A stretch of 64,000 bases of DNA. Source: Ephydatia muelleri (lineage: Eukaryota; Porifera; Demospongiae; Spongillida; Spongillidae). The notes under the pieces are model-generated. The model made no database searches. It had not been told where the DNA came from and worked only from the letters and a program-made list of their open reading frames with translations. Positions 22,353-34,181 of this stretch are shown one piece after another. Both the position numbers and the translations under genes were made by a program. Each line of letters begins with the position of its first letter. The stretch's first letter is position 1. The stretch is taken from NCBI GenBank assembly GCA_013339895.1, contig JABACO010000004.1:12778313-12842312 (forward strand), in the 5' to 3' direction.

Positions 22353-22583
22353 ATATTTATAATAGCAATTTATAACGGTACTGTAGTTCATCTGCACATA
22401 TCGTCTTCTTATTAGCTCTGATTATAAATTCAGTTTTTAACGCGTAAACTCGTATACTATTAGATTCCTAGTCGTTATTTGCGACACGTCACTGCACGTC
22501 ACGTGCGCTCAGTTATGTTGATTAACGGAAGTCGAAGTGCTTTAGCTTGTACAGTACCGTGCCAAAAAAGAGCTTGAATTAAA

Positions 22584-24933
22584 ATGTCAGGACAGCCATT
22601 ATGTGACGAGTATGAAATACACCGAGGGGTGGGGGTTGTGTCAAAAAGATTCAAGCAAGACGAGTAAGTAAAACATCGTACCGAAAGCGTGTGTTATTAT
22701 TTTTTTCTTCTTCAGTTCCACACCAGATGTTCCATTTATACCACACATCGAATGCCAGTTGTGTTCTAAGCCCTATAAAGAACCCAGAATTCTTCCATGT
22801 CTCCACTCTTTCTGTCGGCAGTGTCTGCACAAGGCGATAGAGAGGTCTGGGACCAAGCAGAACATGGAGTGTCCTACCTGTCAGAGAAGTATCACCATAC
22901 CAGAGGGTGGAGTCAATGCTATACCTCAGAACCTCCATCTTGGCTTTGAAGTGGAGGTGGCTGGGTACATGTCCAAGATTGGTAGGGATAGTGAAAAGTC
23001 ATGTGATGCTTGCATTGATGGAAATGCAGGGCCTGCAGTGGTGTTCTGTTGCACATGTCATGAGTTGCTGTGTTCCTACTGCCATGAGTACCATAAACAC
23101 AGTCGAAAACTGTTCAATCATGTGATCGTTGGATTAGATAAGGAGTCACTGAAACTACTTCCATCTGTCATAAAACCAACTAACCGACGGTGTTCCCAAA
23201 ATTATGATGAGAAAGAAGAGTTGCAATTCTACTGTGAGACTTGCCAATCACTGATCTGCAGAGACTGTGCATGTACCCTCGTTCTCCACAAGGACCACAG
23301 GATTGCTGAGATGTGCAATGTTGCAAAGGTCCACAGAGATGCCATCAGGGAGGGACTTGTGCGTGCTCAAGGTGTGTCCTCAAACCTGTCCAGAGCGATT
23401 CATGCCAATGGCAAGATGGCAGAACAGGTTGAGGTCTCCAGAGAGAATGCCACACTGATCATACACCAAACCATTGAACAGTTCCACCGAACCATTGAGG
23501 AAAGGAAGAATACACTTTTGTCAGAGATAGAGGCCATTTCATTTTCCAAGACAACAACGCTGACCCTCCAGAAGGAACAGTTGATGAAGATGCAAGATGA
23601 GATCGGTCACTACATTGAGATGACCTCCCACATCCTCCAGACCCATACTGACCACGAGATGATAGCACTTGGAGATCTGCTACCCACTGAACTGAAGGCC
23701 ATTCTGAAGAAGGTTGAGAATGTGTCCCTCGCTCCAAATTGGTCTAGTGACATACATGTGACCCTACACATTGATTCTCTTATTAAGGAACTCTCCATTT
23801 TTGGTCATGTAATGGAATCACCTCCATCTCCATCACAAAGCACATGGTCTTCTGAGTCAGTGGCCAAGGTGAAGGGAATGTATTGTGTTAAAGTAGAGAC
23901 CATGACCTCAAAGGGAGAGAGGTACCCATATGGTGGTCTACAGGTGAAGGCTGAGCTGAGGGCCAAGTCACATGATGAAGCAGTTGTCCCAGGAGAGGTG
24001 GAGGACCATGGGGATGGTACCTACACCATCACCCTCACCCCTCAGACTGCTGGTCCTCACCAGCTCCTCATCACAATGGATGGTCAACACGTACAGAAGA
24101 GTCCTTGTAACCTTCATGTGGGTAACAATTACAGCACCCTATGTAATCCAGAGCACATTATCAATTGTAGTGGTGATCCATCAGGTATTGCCATCCATGA
24201 TAGTGGAGATGTCTATATAGCTTGTTGTAGAAACAATAGTGTTCATGTGTTTGACCAAGCTGGCCAACAGAAGAGAACGATAGGTAGTAGTGGGAGTGGT
24301 GATGGCCAGTTCAGGCGTCCACATGGCTTATTCATCAAGGGAGATGCACTGTATGTTGCTGATTGTTGTAATCATCGCATTCAAAAGTTGACAACAGGAG
24401 GACAGTTCCTTCAAAAGTTTGGCCAACACGGATCAAATCAGGGACAGTTTAACAAACCTCTCTCTGTTATTATTGACCAAATAGATAGGTTGATTGTTAC
24501 TGATTATTTGAATCACAGAGTGGTAATATTGGATCAGGGTGGCACCTGGCTATTGAGCATAAATGGTGATGGTGATGTCTCTGGTCCTCATCTTTTTCGG
24601 CATCCATATGGCCTTGCCTTGGATCCTCGAGGGAACGTCCACCTTACAGCCTATGATTCTAACACCATCAAAGTCTTCACACCTGAGGGGACCTATGTCA
24701 GATCATATGGGGATGTAAAGGCTGCATCTGGAATAGTGATTGATGAAGAAGGTTGCAGTCTTGTTAATGAGAGGGATGGCAATAATTGCCTTTCCATCTT
24801 TGATCCTCAAGGAAACAAGGTCCACACAGTTGGTAATCTCAAAGAACCCCGAGGTGTTATGCTAGATCCTAAGAGTGGTAGTCTGTATGTAGCAAACGAT
24901 GGTACTGACACTATATTGAAGTATTCTGTGTAA
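22584..24933 (+). CDS. TRIM-NHL protein (RING, two B-boxes, coiled coil, filamin, six-blade NHL)
   Basis: This is a predicted RING E3 ubiquitin ligase with an NHL beta-propeller, a type that often binds RNA or protein (TRIM71/LIN-41, TRIM2/3). Exons are 22584-22663 and 22716-24933, phase 2, GT-AG, giving 765 residues. Exon 1 gives MSGQPLCDEYEIHRG. RING is at about 40-85 (CQLCSKPYKEPRILPCLHSF and MECPTC). B-box 1 is at about 123-162 and B-box 2 at 186-222. The coiled coil is at about 231-386, the filamin domain at 411-495 (GDGTYTITLTPQ), and the NHL repeats at 506-765. The first B-box 2 ligand pair reads CSQN where CxxH is usual. The gene is intact. A broken copy lies at 15.0-16.8 kb. Assignment to a named subfamily is open, since invertebrates have many such genes. 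Confidence 0.94.
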
Positions 24934-25189
24934 TGTTTTGTAGTATTCATTAAAATATTTACTTTCACAGGATTTGATGCCCTGCCCCTTCTGGGACTCT
25001 GTAGGTGTGACCATTTGACAGTTGTGGAACAGCTGGCCTGTTCATTAATGAATTCAAACCATTCAAGACAAAGGGACCACCATATTAACGTTATTATTAT
25101 TGTTACTAATGAGTAATAATGCTTTAGTGACTTGTAAAAAGCATGTTGAGATATTACATACGTCATGGGCGAGTACAGTTTTTGTTGTT
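24934..25189. other. TRIM-NHL 3' flank
   Basis: Contains AT-rich 3' UTR-like sequence. ATTAAAATATT lies 15-25 bases after the stop region. No further feature. Confidence 0.4.
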
Positions 25190-25640
25190 TACAAGGTAGA
25201 ACTGTATAGGGACCCAAGGCATGTTTTTTTCAAGATTTTTAAATTTGAGCAGTCTGAAATGTCCTCTACACATCGCCGATTTATTCATATATACGAGCGG
25301 AGATGAGAACACCTTGCGACGTATTTTAACACATGTACGGTGACTCGTATGGGGCAGTTTCAGCGAAAATTTCACCACGGATATACGGGATGGTTTCCAC
25401 GAAAAGGGACCCGCCTAGTGTATACACGATACAATTTCCAGTACTCGCAATAGAAATGTAACGATTTGCGTTCAAATGCCAGTATGGCTACCTAAAGATT
25501 CAGAGCCTTACAACCCCATGACAGATATTCGATCCGATTCTCAGTGCGTAAAGAAGAAATGTGCAGAGAATAGAATATCAACAAATTTTGAAATCTTGAA
25601 AAATGCAATGCGTTTCACGACCCCATGTATATTTATGCAG
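25190..25640. mobile_element. GGGATCGT-family transposon, copies 4 and 5
   Basis: 25190-25377 is a diverged inverted copy (TATAGGGACCCAAGGCATG; CCTCTACACATCGCC). 25378-25640 is a forward copy. It carries GGTTTCCACGAAAAGGGACC, the block GAGCCTTACAACCCCATGAC and the block CGATTCTCAGTGCGTAAAGA. Both are decayed. With 4882 and 21.8-22.35 kb they flank the LINE and TRIM gene. Confidence 0.65.
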
Positions 25641-26499
25641 AAGGTATAAAAATGTATGTATCGCGTTTGAATCGCTATAACTTCTCAACGATTAACGCTA
25701 TCAACTTCCTATTGGCATCATTAGTGCATATGCACCACTCGATAACTTCTTTATTCCGCCTCTTTCTCTGGCCATACCGCCTTAAGGTAAGCTAGCAGTT
25801 TGCAACTGCTTTTGCCTCACCCAGGCAGAGTTGATGCGGAAAAAAAAGGAAGAAGTCTGCTTACTTAGCCAGACGATCGTATACCAAGTTAACGAATGGT
25901 TGCAGTAATCATGTGCCTTCCACGTCGCGGCACTGAGTATTCAAAACGGCGCGAGTAAGCCTATATTTGCTACGCACTCGCATCATCCTCTAGTCGTGTA
26001 ATAAAGCTCTCCTATATGCCACCTATGGCTATGCTCGTCTTCTGCCACGCCCAATTAGCTACGATTGCTCTCCCACAAGTTTTATCTCACACAGTACATG
26101 AACTCATGTTGGCTCACACTTGTCACACACTCGTACATGGACCTATACACTATTGTATGGAGTACATTGTTATGCACAACACACATCATGTACACATGCA
26201 TGCACACATCAGTTGTGCATGTGGCAAACAATAAACGTGTTTGAGTGATGTTGCACTCACAAACATTGTCACATACAAATGCATTCTATCCATTGAAATG
26301 CACTTGTGCATGTTTGTACAGGCTATTGATTCTATTCAATTTATGTACCAAGCTTTCTGTACTCTGTGTTATTCCTCTATTTTGTTACATGCATCTATTA
26401 GAATTTTGAAAACTACTCTCTGTGCATGTTTGCATGTTGAGTTCCCTTATAACTGGCTTTTTGTACATGATAAAGAACCCTCACTTGAGAGATAGCTGT
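25641..26499. other. No recognised feature
   Basis: Mixed sequence with several ACACATG/CATGCAC motifs from about 26085 to 26225. No gene is supported. Confidence 0.5.
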
Positions 26500-27365
26500 T
26501 CCATAGGATTGGTCTTCTGTTCACGCGCACCTAGTGCCCCATAGGATTGGTTCGTACATGCATTGTGTTCCCATAAAGTGATCCTTTGTACACACATTGT
26601 GTTTCCATAGGTTAGTCATTTGTGCATGTATCATGTCCCCATACAACACACACACACACAGACACACTGGCACACAGACATACACGCAACATAAAGAAGA
26701 CACACACATGTACACATACACAGACACGCACACAGACACACACACACAGACACGCACACAGACACACACACCACACAGAAACACATGGACACACAGACTC
26801 ACTCACGAAATAGATAACACACACACAGACACAAATGGACACACAGACTGCATATGAAATACATAGGCACACACAAAATACTCATTGACCCACAATGCAC
26901 ACACATGCAGCATACACACAGACAGCGACTTACACAAACACATACACATGACAGACACACACAAGCACACAGACACACATGAAATACGCATAAACAAACA
27001 AAAAATACACATAAACACATACATGCTCATGACACACACACATGCAAACACACACAGATGCACACACACAGATGCACACACGCAGATGCACACACACACA
27101 CAGATACACACACAACATACACACACAACATACTCACGCAAGAGATACGTGTACACACACAGACGAACACAACATACACACAGATGGCTACACACAGATG
27201 GCACACACACAACATACACACAGCTGCCATACACACAGATGGCACACACACAACATACACACACACAACATACACACGCATATACACACACACAACATAC
27301 ACACACACACAACATACACACGCAGATACAGACACACATGCATACACACAGACACACAGACAAAA
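26500..27365. repeat. CA-rich microsatellite block with a short 5' repeat
   Basis: 26500-26640 has three degenerate copies of a unit with CCATAGGATTGG. From 26643 to 27365 the DNA is CA/CAGA/CACATA-rich, with sub-blocks such as CACACACAGATG and ACACAACATACACAC. Long open frames on both strands (cysteine/valine or threonine/histidine runs) are artefacts. Confidence 0.93.
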
Positions 27366-27647
27366 GTGCAGACACCAGGCACAGCTGATTGGCATTGTGC
27401 AGCTGTGCTGTTAGCAGGAGGGCTACAAATAGAATAAAGTGAGGGCATTAAATGAAATGATACATGCATGGATGTGTATATAGATGTAAATATTGATGTA
27501 AATAATAATGCCTTTAATGCAACACATGACACCATGTTGACACTGCATGTGAGACAGTACTTATCTTTTCATGGGGTCGGCGAAAGTACACCCACTGTAC
27601 TTTACTAGTACGTGGTGCTAACGTGGCTTCCAATTGATTTTTGCATT

Positions 27648-27801
27648 TGGGCTGTTCATAAATTATGTCACACTGAAGGGGGGAGGGGGTATCAGCCAGT
27701 GTGACAATGCATACATCAGTATGGGACATTGTATGACGGGGGGGGGGGGAGGGGGTTCATAATGGTCAAAAAATAACGTGACATAATTTATAAACGGCCT
27801 C
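27648..27801. mobile_element. 154-bp MITE with about 22-bp inverted ends
   Basis: The left end GGGCTGTTCATAAATTATGT continues to GTCAC. The right end is GTGACATAATTTATAAACGG followed by CCT, its imperfect inverse. The interior has two G-rich runs (GGGGGGAGGGGG and GGGGGGGGGGGGAGG) that split a short inner repeat. No coding capacity. Confidence 0.8.
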
Positions 27802-28488
27802 TTTGTGGCACCATCAAAGACCTGAATTGTTTGATTTATATAGTGCACAAAATATGCTATTGGTGCATGGTCTCTTTCCATGACTCAGTTCAGTGGCTAA
27901 ATAACACTTTCTTCGGCATTCTATCAGCAGTCATGAGCCACAAGTGCTCAAGCTATCATAGTCGGCATAGTTTCAAGTTAAAGAGATAACAATATGTAGC
28001 AACATTCTTTGGCATAAAGAGTAACTGTTGTGATGTTTTCCGGTTTTTAAACTCATGGCCTGCAGAAGTGAGTCCATATAGAACCATTCCTAGCAGTTTA
28101 GATGGCCCATAGTAGTTGTCCCTGTCTCTGCTCCACTAGTTACACTCAATACACAAACTGCACGAAGGCATATGAAACCTGTTAGCCCCCATGACATCAT
28201 TAATGGACTTACCCACACTGTTGCAAGACTTTATGAACTAAGGAAGTAGGCTAGCTGTCAATACTACCAGTTAACTCAAATTTAACGTTCCAAGTAAATG
28301 TTACTTGCCATCCATTACCATCAACCACAACCAGCTTAAAGTGGTTTCTTACTTTTCATAACTTTGTAGTGCCTGTCCCACAGGACAAGGAGATGATCAC
28401 ACACATATCTAAAGCACTATTGCATGGAGCAGAGACCTAAACTATACGTATTTAAGTTGTGCTTTTAATTTCTGATGCTGGTTTACTA

Positions 28489-28491
<3 letters not shown>
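27802..28491. other. No recognised feature
   Basis: Unique-looking sequence with no supported gene. It could hold an upstream exon of the GTPase gene, but I found no P-loop (GxxxxGKS) coding stretch. Confidence 0.4.

Positions 28492-28540
<49 letters not shown>
28492..28540. repeat. TG microsatellite
   Basis: A near-perfect (TG)n run of about 24 units, followed at 28620-28715 by a CT-rich tract (CCCTCCCTCC). Confidence 0.95.
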
Positions 28541-28543
<3 letters not shown>

Positions 28544-29198
28544 TTTAATAGTGTGTGTTTCTCTTCCTAAAACAAATGATAATTTTATGTTGTGAACAAA
28601 AACGTGATGCAAACTACCTCCTTCCCTTCCTTACCTTGTCTCCCTCTCTCCTCCCTCCTCTCTCTCTGACCCCTCCCTCCCTCTTTCTCTGACCCCTCCC
28701 TCCCTCCCTCTGATGCCTTTCTCTCTATACAAAGTGTGCTCAACAACAGCACTGATAATTCTTAGACAGTTGCATAAGGTCAGAGTACTGTATCTTGTTG
28801 CCATGGTAGTGAATAAGGAGGGAGGTCTTATCTGTGGAATGCAGCCATACATCATGCATCACATTATTATCTTTTCATGGTGGGTGGGAAAAGAACATCC
28901 TGCTACACTTCATTAGAGCATGGTGCAAAGGATGATCTGTCTCTGGGCTTCAAATGGGCTCTTGTGGCACTTGTCAGTTGTCAACTGTTACAAATGTCAA
29001 TGCCGTATTTTTTACCATGTAGTTATTTCTTGCATGCAACATGTACAGCTCATTCTCAGGATATGTCATGTTGAAAATGAACTGCAAAATAAAGACATTC
29101 TTGCGCAAGAAATAGAAACTTGACAGGAGAGGGAAGGCGGGCAAGCCACACGAGGGGAGGAGCGGAGGGCAAGCCAGGGGCAGGCGGGGCAGGGAGGG

Positions 29199-29217
29199 GA
29201 CAGACACACAGACAGAA

Positions 29218-29296
<79 letters not shown>

Positions 29297-29319
29297 GACA
29301 GACAGACAGACAGACAGAC

Positions 29320-29351
<32 letters not shown>

Positions 29352-29407
29352 GCCACAGACAGACAGACAACAGACAGACAGACAGACAGGACAGACAGAC
29401 AGACAGA

Positions 29408-29450
<43 letters not shown>

Positions 29451-29483
29451 ACAGACAGACAGAAGACAGACAGACAGACAGAC

Positions 29484-29529
<46 letters not shown>

Positions 29530-30203
29530 AGACAGACAGACAGACAGACAGACAGAAAGACAGACAGACGACAGACAGACAGAAGACAGACAGACAGACA
29601 GACGAAAGACAGATCAGACAGACAACATACATACAGACATACATACATACATACATACATGCATACATACATACATACATACATACATATCCATACATGA
29701 CAGACATACATACTACATACATACATACTACATACATACATACATACATACATACACATACATACATACATACATACATAACATACATACATACATACAT
29801 ACATACTACATACATACATACATACAAATACATACTATACATACATACATACATACATACATACATACATACATACATACCATACATACATACATACATA
29901 CATACATACATACATACATACATACATACATACATACATACATACATACATACATACATACATACATACATACATACATACATACATACATACTACTACA
30001 TACATACATACATAACATACAACATACATACCATACTACAATACAATACATACATACAGACATACATACATACATACATACATACATACAACATACATCA
30101 TACATACATACATACATACATACATACATACATACATACATACATACATACATACAATACATACATACATACATACATACATACATACATACATACATAC
30201 ATC
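29199..30203. repeat. 1-kb compound tetranucleotide microsatellite (CAGA)n then (CATA)n
   Basis: 29199-29625 is (CAGA)n with interruptions such as ACGACAGA and AGAAGACAGA. 29628-30203 is (CATA)n with few interruptions. The block ends about 40 bases before the splice acceptor of the GTPase exon at 30243. Open frames reading [16 protein letters not shown] or VCMYVCMY are repeat artefacts. Confidence 0.97.
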
Positions 30204-30242
30204 CTTTCTCAACTTGATGTGTAATTTTAACTTGGTGCACAG

Positions 30243-31824
30243 ACTGGGGTTTGACACTAGTATTGATGAATTTCGCGCTTTCAATGACGTTTCAATGGAG
30301 AACGCAGAGGAGCGTCAAATGGAAAGCAAAACAACTGGTGCTAACTACTACGAGGTGCCGTTTGATGAACTGACAATAGGAATAATTGATACACCCGGGT
30401 TCGGCGATACTCGCGGGTTTGAAGAGGATAAAAAAAACGTGAAGAGAATTGTCGACAGAGTTAAAGAAGTGCAGTACATAAACTGCATTTGCCTTGTAAT
30501 AAATTCGCGTCAAGCCCGTATAACGCCGCAGCTCAAGTACGTTCTCTCCGAGGTTTCCGGCATTTTACCAAAGGCGACGATCAATAACTTGGTGGTAGTT
30601 CTAACAAATGCTCGCGATGAGACCGAAGCTAGTTTTGAAGTAAAAGAACTAACTCCGTTCTTGGGAAAAGAAATAGCCCAAGGCAACGTGTTTTACGTTG
30701 AGAATCCTTACTGCAAATGGGAAAAAACGAGAAAGAAGGTAGCAGAATCGGGAGCTACAACTGCTTCTAAACAGCTTGCAAGAAATCTTAAAAGCGCCTT
30801 TAGCGAAGCAAGCGAAGCACTAGCGTCTATGTTTGAGTTGGTACAGGGTTTTGAAGAAGTCCATACAAACTCGTTCCTGGCATTGTACTTGGTGAAACAA
30901 GATGTGGAGAAAAATACATTAGATCTAATGGTAGCTTCGCAAAATAAAACTAAATTAGAGAAAGCTATCAGTGAAAAGAAAAAAGAAATAGATGAAAAGG
31001 TGAAGTCGAAGACGTTAAACAAAGATTTTGTGACAACTTACACTTTCGAAAAATGGGTTCAAGCACCAACGAAGGATCACAACACTGTGTGTGGTTTTGC
31101 TGAGTGCAATTCGAACTGCCATGTCTCTTGTGGTTTACCCAAAACGCTAGATAAGTCCAATTTAAAGTCTTGCTGTTGCATGAATGGAGACATATGCAGA
31201 GAGTGTGGTCACTCGTATGAATTTCATTTCCATGTGGAAGCTGTGTTTAAATTAGAAAAAAAAATCATGAGTACAGTGGACGAAGAACGGAAGAGAAATT
31301 TTGAAGCAGCTGAAAAAGACATAGAGGATCTGAGCTCGATTATGAAAAATCAGCTGGATAAGGATCTTCAAAATGCGGAAAGAGAAATGTCTGATCTATC
31401 TATCAAATTACTTACGAAAGTAGACGAGTTCGAAGAGCTGGGCAGTACTCCAAGCTATGCCAAACTGATAGAATGCCAAATTACTATTGTTGACCAAAAG
31501 ATCAATGCTCTGTCTGATGAGAATGACAAAAGTAGCATGTCTGAACTGCAAAAGACAAAGAAAGAACTTGAAGACAAGATTAAACTTGTGGAGAGTGCCA
31601 AGAGCCTGCCTTGGTCGGATAAAGCACCAAAGGAAGTTCAAGCAAAATGGGCTAGGGACTACCTTCAAGTTGAGTCTACAGCTACTAAGCAAGACATAGA
31701 GAAGGCATACAAGAAAATGGCCAGGGTCAAGCATCCTGACAAGCATCCTGACAAACAAGGAAGTGATGAGGAGTTTAAGAAGCTTGGTAGAGCATATGAA
31801 ATACTCTTCCAACAAACAGATTGA
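30243..31824 (+). CDS. AIG1-type GTPase fused to Cys-rich module and C-terminal J domain (3' exon)
   Basis: One long exon is open to the stop at 31824. It is preceded by the acceptor GGTGCACAG, and the previous exon must end in phase 2. Counting in the frame from 30214: G3 is IIDTPGFGDTRG (59-70). The beta-strand LVVVLTNARDE at 126-136 fits the G4 region. A cysteine/histidine-rich module lies at about 289-345 (CNSNCH, SCCCMN, CRECGH). Coiled-coil-rich segments follow, then a J domain at 478-536 with a doubled HPDKHPDK. J domains stimulate Hsp70 ATPase, and AIG1/GIMAP GTPases act at membranes in immunity. The combined role is unknown. The P-loop exon is not in view. It either lies upstream of the microsatellite or is lost. 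Confidence 0.8.
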
Positions 31825-32689
31825 CTAATGTGCCATGCTGCTAAGAACGGTCGATCTCACATGCAGATGATAGATTGTAGTTTTGTAATATGTAACTCTC
31901 GCGGGCGAAGCCAATTATTGCGGTATAGTGTGGAATACGCATTTGTTGTTGATTACAAAAAACGTTAACGATTTAGAAAAACAAACTGCATGGTTTTTGT
32001 ATGGCAGCTGTGGCGCAATATTGTGCTACTGCCGCCGAAGGGGTAAGCGTTTAGGCCTACGATTTCATAATAATATTGCCTGTTGATGTTTTCTGGCAAG
32101 CCTTAACTTGTTTCTTATCTAAATATATCACTGTGCAAATACGATACTTGTATTCTACAGCGTATATTTGAATACACGCACCAGCATATACTGCCAGGTT
32201 TCTACGAAAGAACGCAACAAAATAAAAGGGGCTTAACTTTAGTCACGGGAGAGAAAATTTGGAACTAGGCTAGGCCCCGTGTTTAGCACCATTTTAAAAT
32301 CAAAGTTGGTCTCCCGCAACCAAATCAGCATCGTCCCGATTGCCAAATCTGTTGTGAAGGCAGTTACAACTGTTTACCACCACCCTGCAGCTACGTTTGC
32401 AATGGCTTTTGCCACGCTTACGCATGCGCCATGACGTCATGGATGGCGGTTCCCAGACCCAGTCAAATTAATTATTGGTAACAAGGTGTTTGACTATAAC
32501 TTTTAACTAGCTTCATCACGTGATGCACTAACCTAACTGATTTATTGGATTTGCCAATATATGTTGCATCAATGAGTGTTGTCAATGGTATCACAATTTG
32601 TCATGTGATGTGTCATGAGGTGGCATAATGGTAGATTATGTGGTATCATGTGGTATCGTCTAACGATGTTATGGATAGCGATGTTGGTG
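31825..32689. other. 3' flank of the GTPase gene, no feature
   Basis: AT-rich sequence. CAGCTGTGGCGCAAT at about 32006 recurs at about 36861, a short dispersed repeat. No coding region is supported. Confidence 0.5.
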
Positions 32690-32931
32690 GTCGTATGAGG
32701 GTGCCAGGTGAGGGGTGGTATGAGTTAGGGGTGGATGAGGAGGGTACAGGGTATGAGGGTATGAGGTAGGGTTGAGAGTAGAGGGGTATGAAGGTAGGGG
32801 TATGAGGGTAGGGGTATGAGGGTAGGGGTATGAGAGTATGAGTGTGGGGGTGTGAGGGTGGGGGTATGATCGTATGAGGGTGGGTACGAGGGGAGGGTAT
32901 GAGGGTATGAAGGTTTGAGGGTAAAGGTGTG
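32690..32931. repeat. Degenerate GGGTATGAGGGTA minisatellite
   Basis: G-rich tandem sequence made of GGGTATGAG and GGGTAGGGG blocks with irregular spacing. It abuts the splice donor of the BTB pseudogene exon on the other strand. Confidence 0.85.
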
Positions 32932-32941
32932 CTTTACTTAC

Positions 32942-34181
32942 ATATCACATCTATGTCAGCTTGAGCCATGCACTTGGAAGTGGCTCTGTCCACCTCCCTT
33001 TTTATGTACAGCTCACAGATGGAGGTCAGCCTGGGCATCACATACTTATTCGAGAGCACCAGAATTCCCACAGAATCACCCTCCTCAATAGAGCAGTGGT
33101 CAGTGTAAAGGTACTCCAGGAAAGCCAACATGTGATGTCATGAAGCTCCACCTAAAATGCAATTTTAAAGTAGCATATTTCAACACAGTTTGTGTAACAA
33201 ATACGTTGAAATTAACATCAAATGTATCCTAATCATTTCACGATGAGCACTCTTGTTTGCTGTAATCACCTGCAAATTACATAATGATGCCCTCAACAAT
33301 GAGACACCAATATCCCCACCCTTACTGTCCTCTCAATCCTCTCACTTCGGACTTATCAGCTTCAACAAAGCCACCTCTAAACATGGCAGACAGGACATCA
33401 CACTCGCCAAGAAGACCACTTTGTGAGCGTGAATGGTCTTCCCTTCCACCATGAGGCGAACGTCAGAGAAGAGTGGGCTGGTTCAGGAACAGCTGCTTGG
33501 CGATCTCCCTTTTCCTGTCATTCAACCATGTCCCAATGGTCGGATTGAAGGGTATGAACTCATCTCCCTTCTTGGCATTTTCACATATGGTCTGCAACTC
33601 TGGAAGATTGAACAGTTCAGCAACCTTCATGGTCTCATCCACAAGGGTGCTCTTGGCTTCTAGCTCCACAATGCTTGTATAAAGGAACTCCAGACATCTC
33701 AGGAAGGGGACATCAAGTGTGATCTTAGTGACCAGTTTACCAGTGTTAATGCTCACGCTGATGGAGGAAGCATGTTTCGAGAACAGTCCGGATCTTTAAA
33801 TTGTGAACTAACTTATACTGTATGTCCTTCAGTCCCGCTACTTTCCCGCCACAGATGTTCTCTGGAGTCACTTCTTGCATGCGTTTCTTGTTCCAAGTTG
33901 GAACCTCTCCAAGGCTGGTAGCTTAAATTGTGTCTTCAATCCCAAACACTCTCCTGAACATGTCCAATGCACCACACAAGACATACTTTTGGGCGTGGTA
34001 CACCTTCGGGCCCAACAGAAAAGTGACATCAGAGAGGTCCTCACAATTGACCAGCTTTTTCCAGTCCCCAGGAAAAGTTGAGGTGCTGACATTGATCCAA
34101 GGAGCCTTCTCGTTCTCTGGCAGTGTGGGTGGAGGAGGGATGGCTGGCTCTGATGTGGTGTCTCCAGATGGGTCTGTGGTC
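32942..34181 (-). pseudogene. RhoBTB/RacA-like double-BTB pseudogene
   Basis: Minus-strand exons 34181-33346 and 33151-32942 have splice-like ends (acceptor ACACATAG, donor GTGAGA, acceptor TTTTAG, donor GTAAGTAA). They encode a first BTB (LVNCEDLSDVTFLLGPKVYH, then LCGALDMFRRVFG). A linker and a second BTB follow (FSDVRLMVEGKTIHAHKVV, then SAMFRGGFVEAD, then FLEYLYTDHCSIEEGD and LSNKYVMPRLTSICELYI). The order matches RhoBTB/RacA proteins, which act with CUL3. Breaks seen: TAA after FGIEDTI at about 33927, and shifts near 33790, near 33405 and near 33130. No Rho GTPase exon is seen upstream. Sequencing error could explain some shifts, but not all easily. Confidence 0.75.

Noticed and set aside
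22651..23798. Minus-strand frames opposite the TRIM-NHL gene
   Set aside because: They are shadows of a well-supported + strand gene with recognisable domains.
26521..27437. Long cysteine/valine and threonine/histidine open frames
   Set aside because: They are produced by CA-rich simple repeats, occur in many frames on both strands, and have no domains.
28974..30240. Open frames up to 365 codons in the CAGA/CATA block
   Set aside because: Tetranucleotide repeats lacking stops in several frames. They are not genes.
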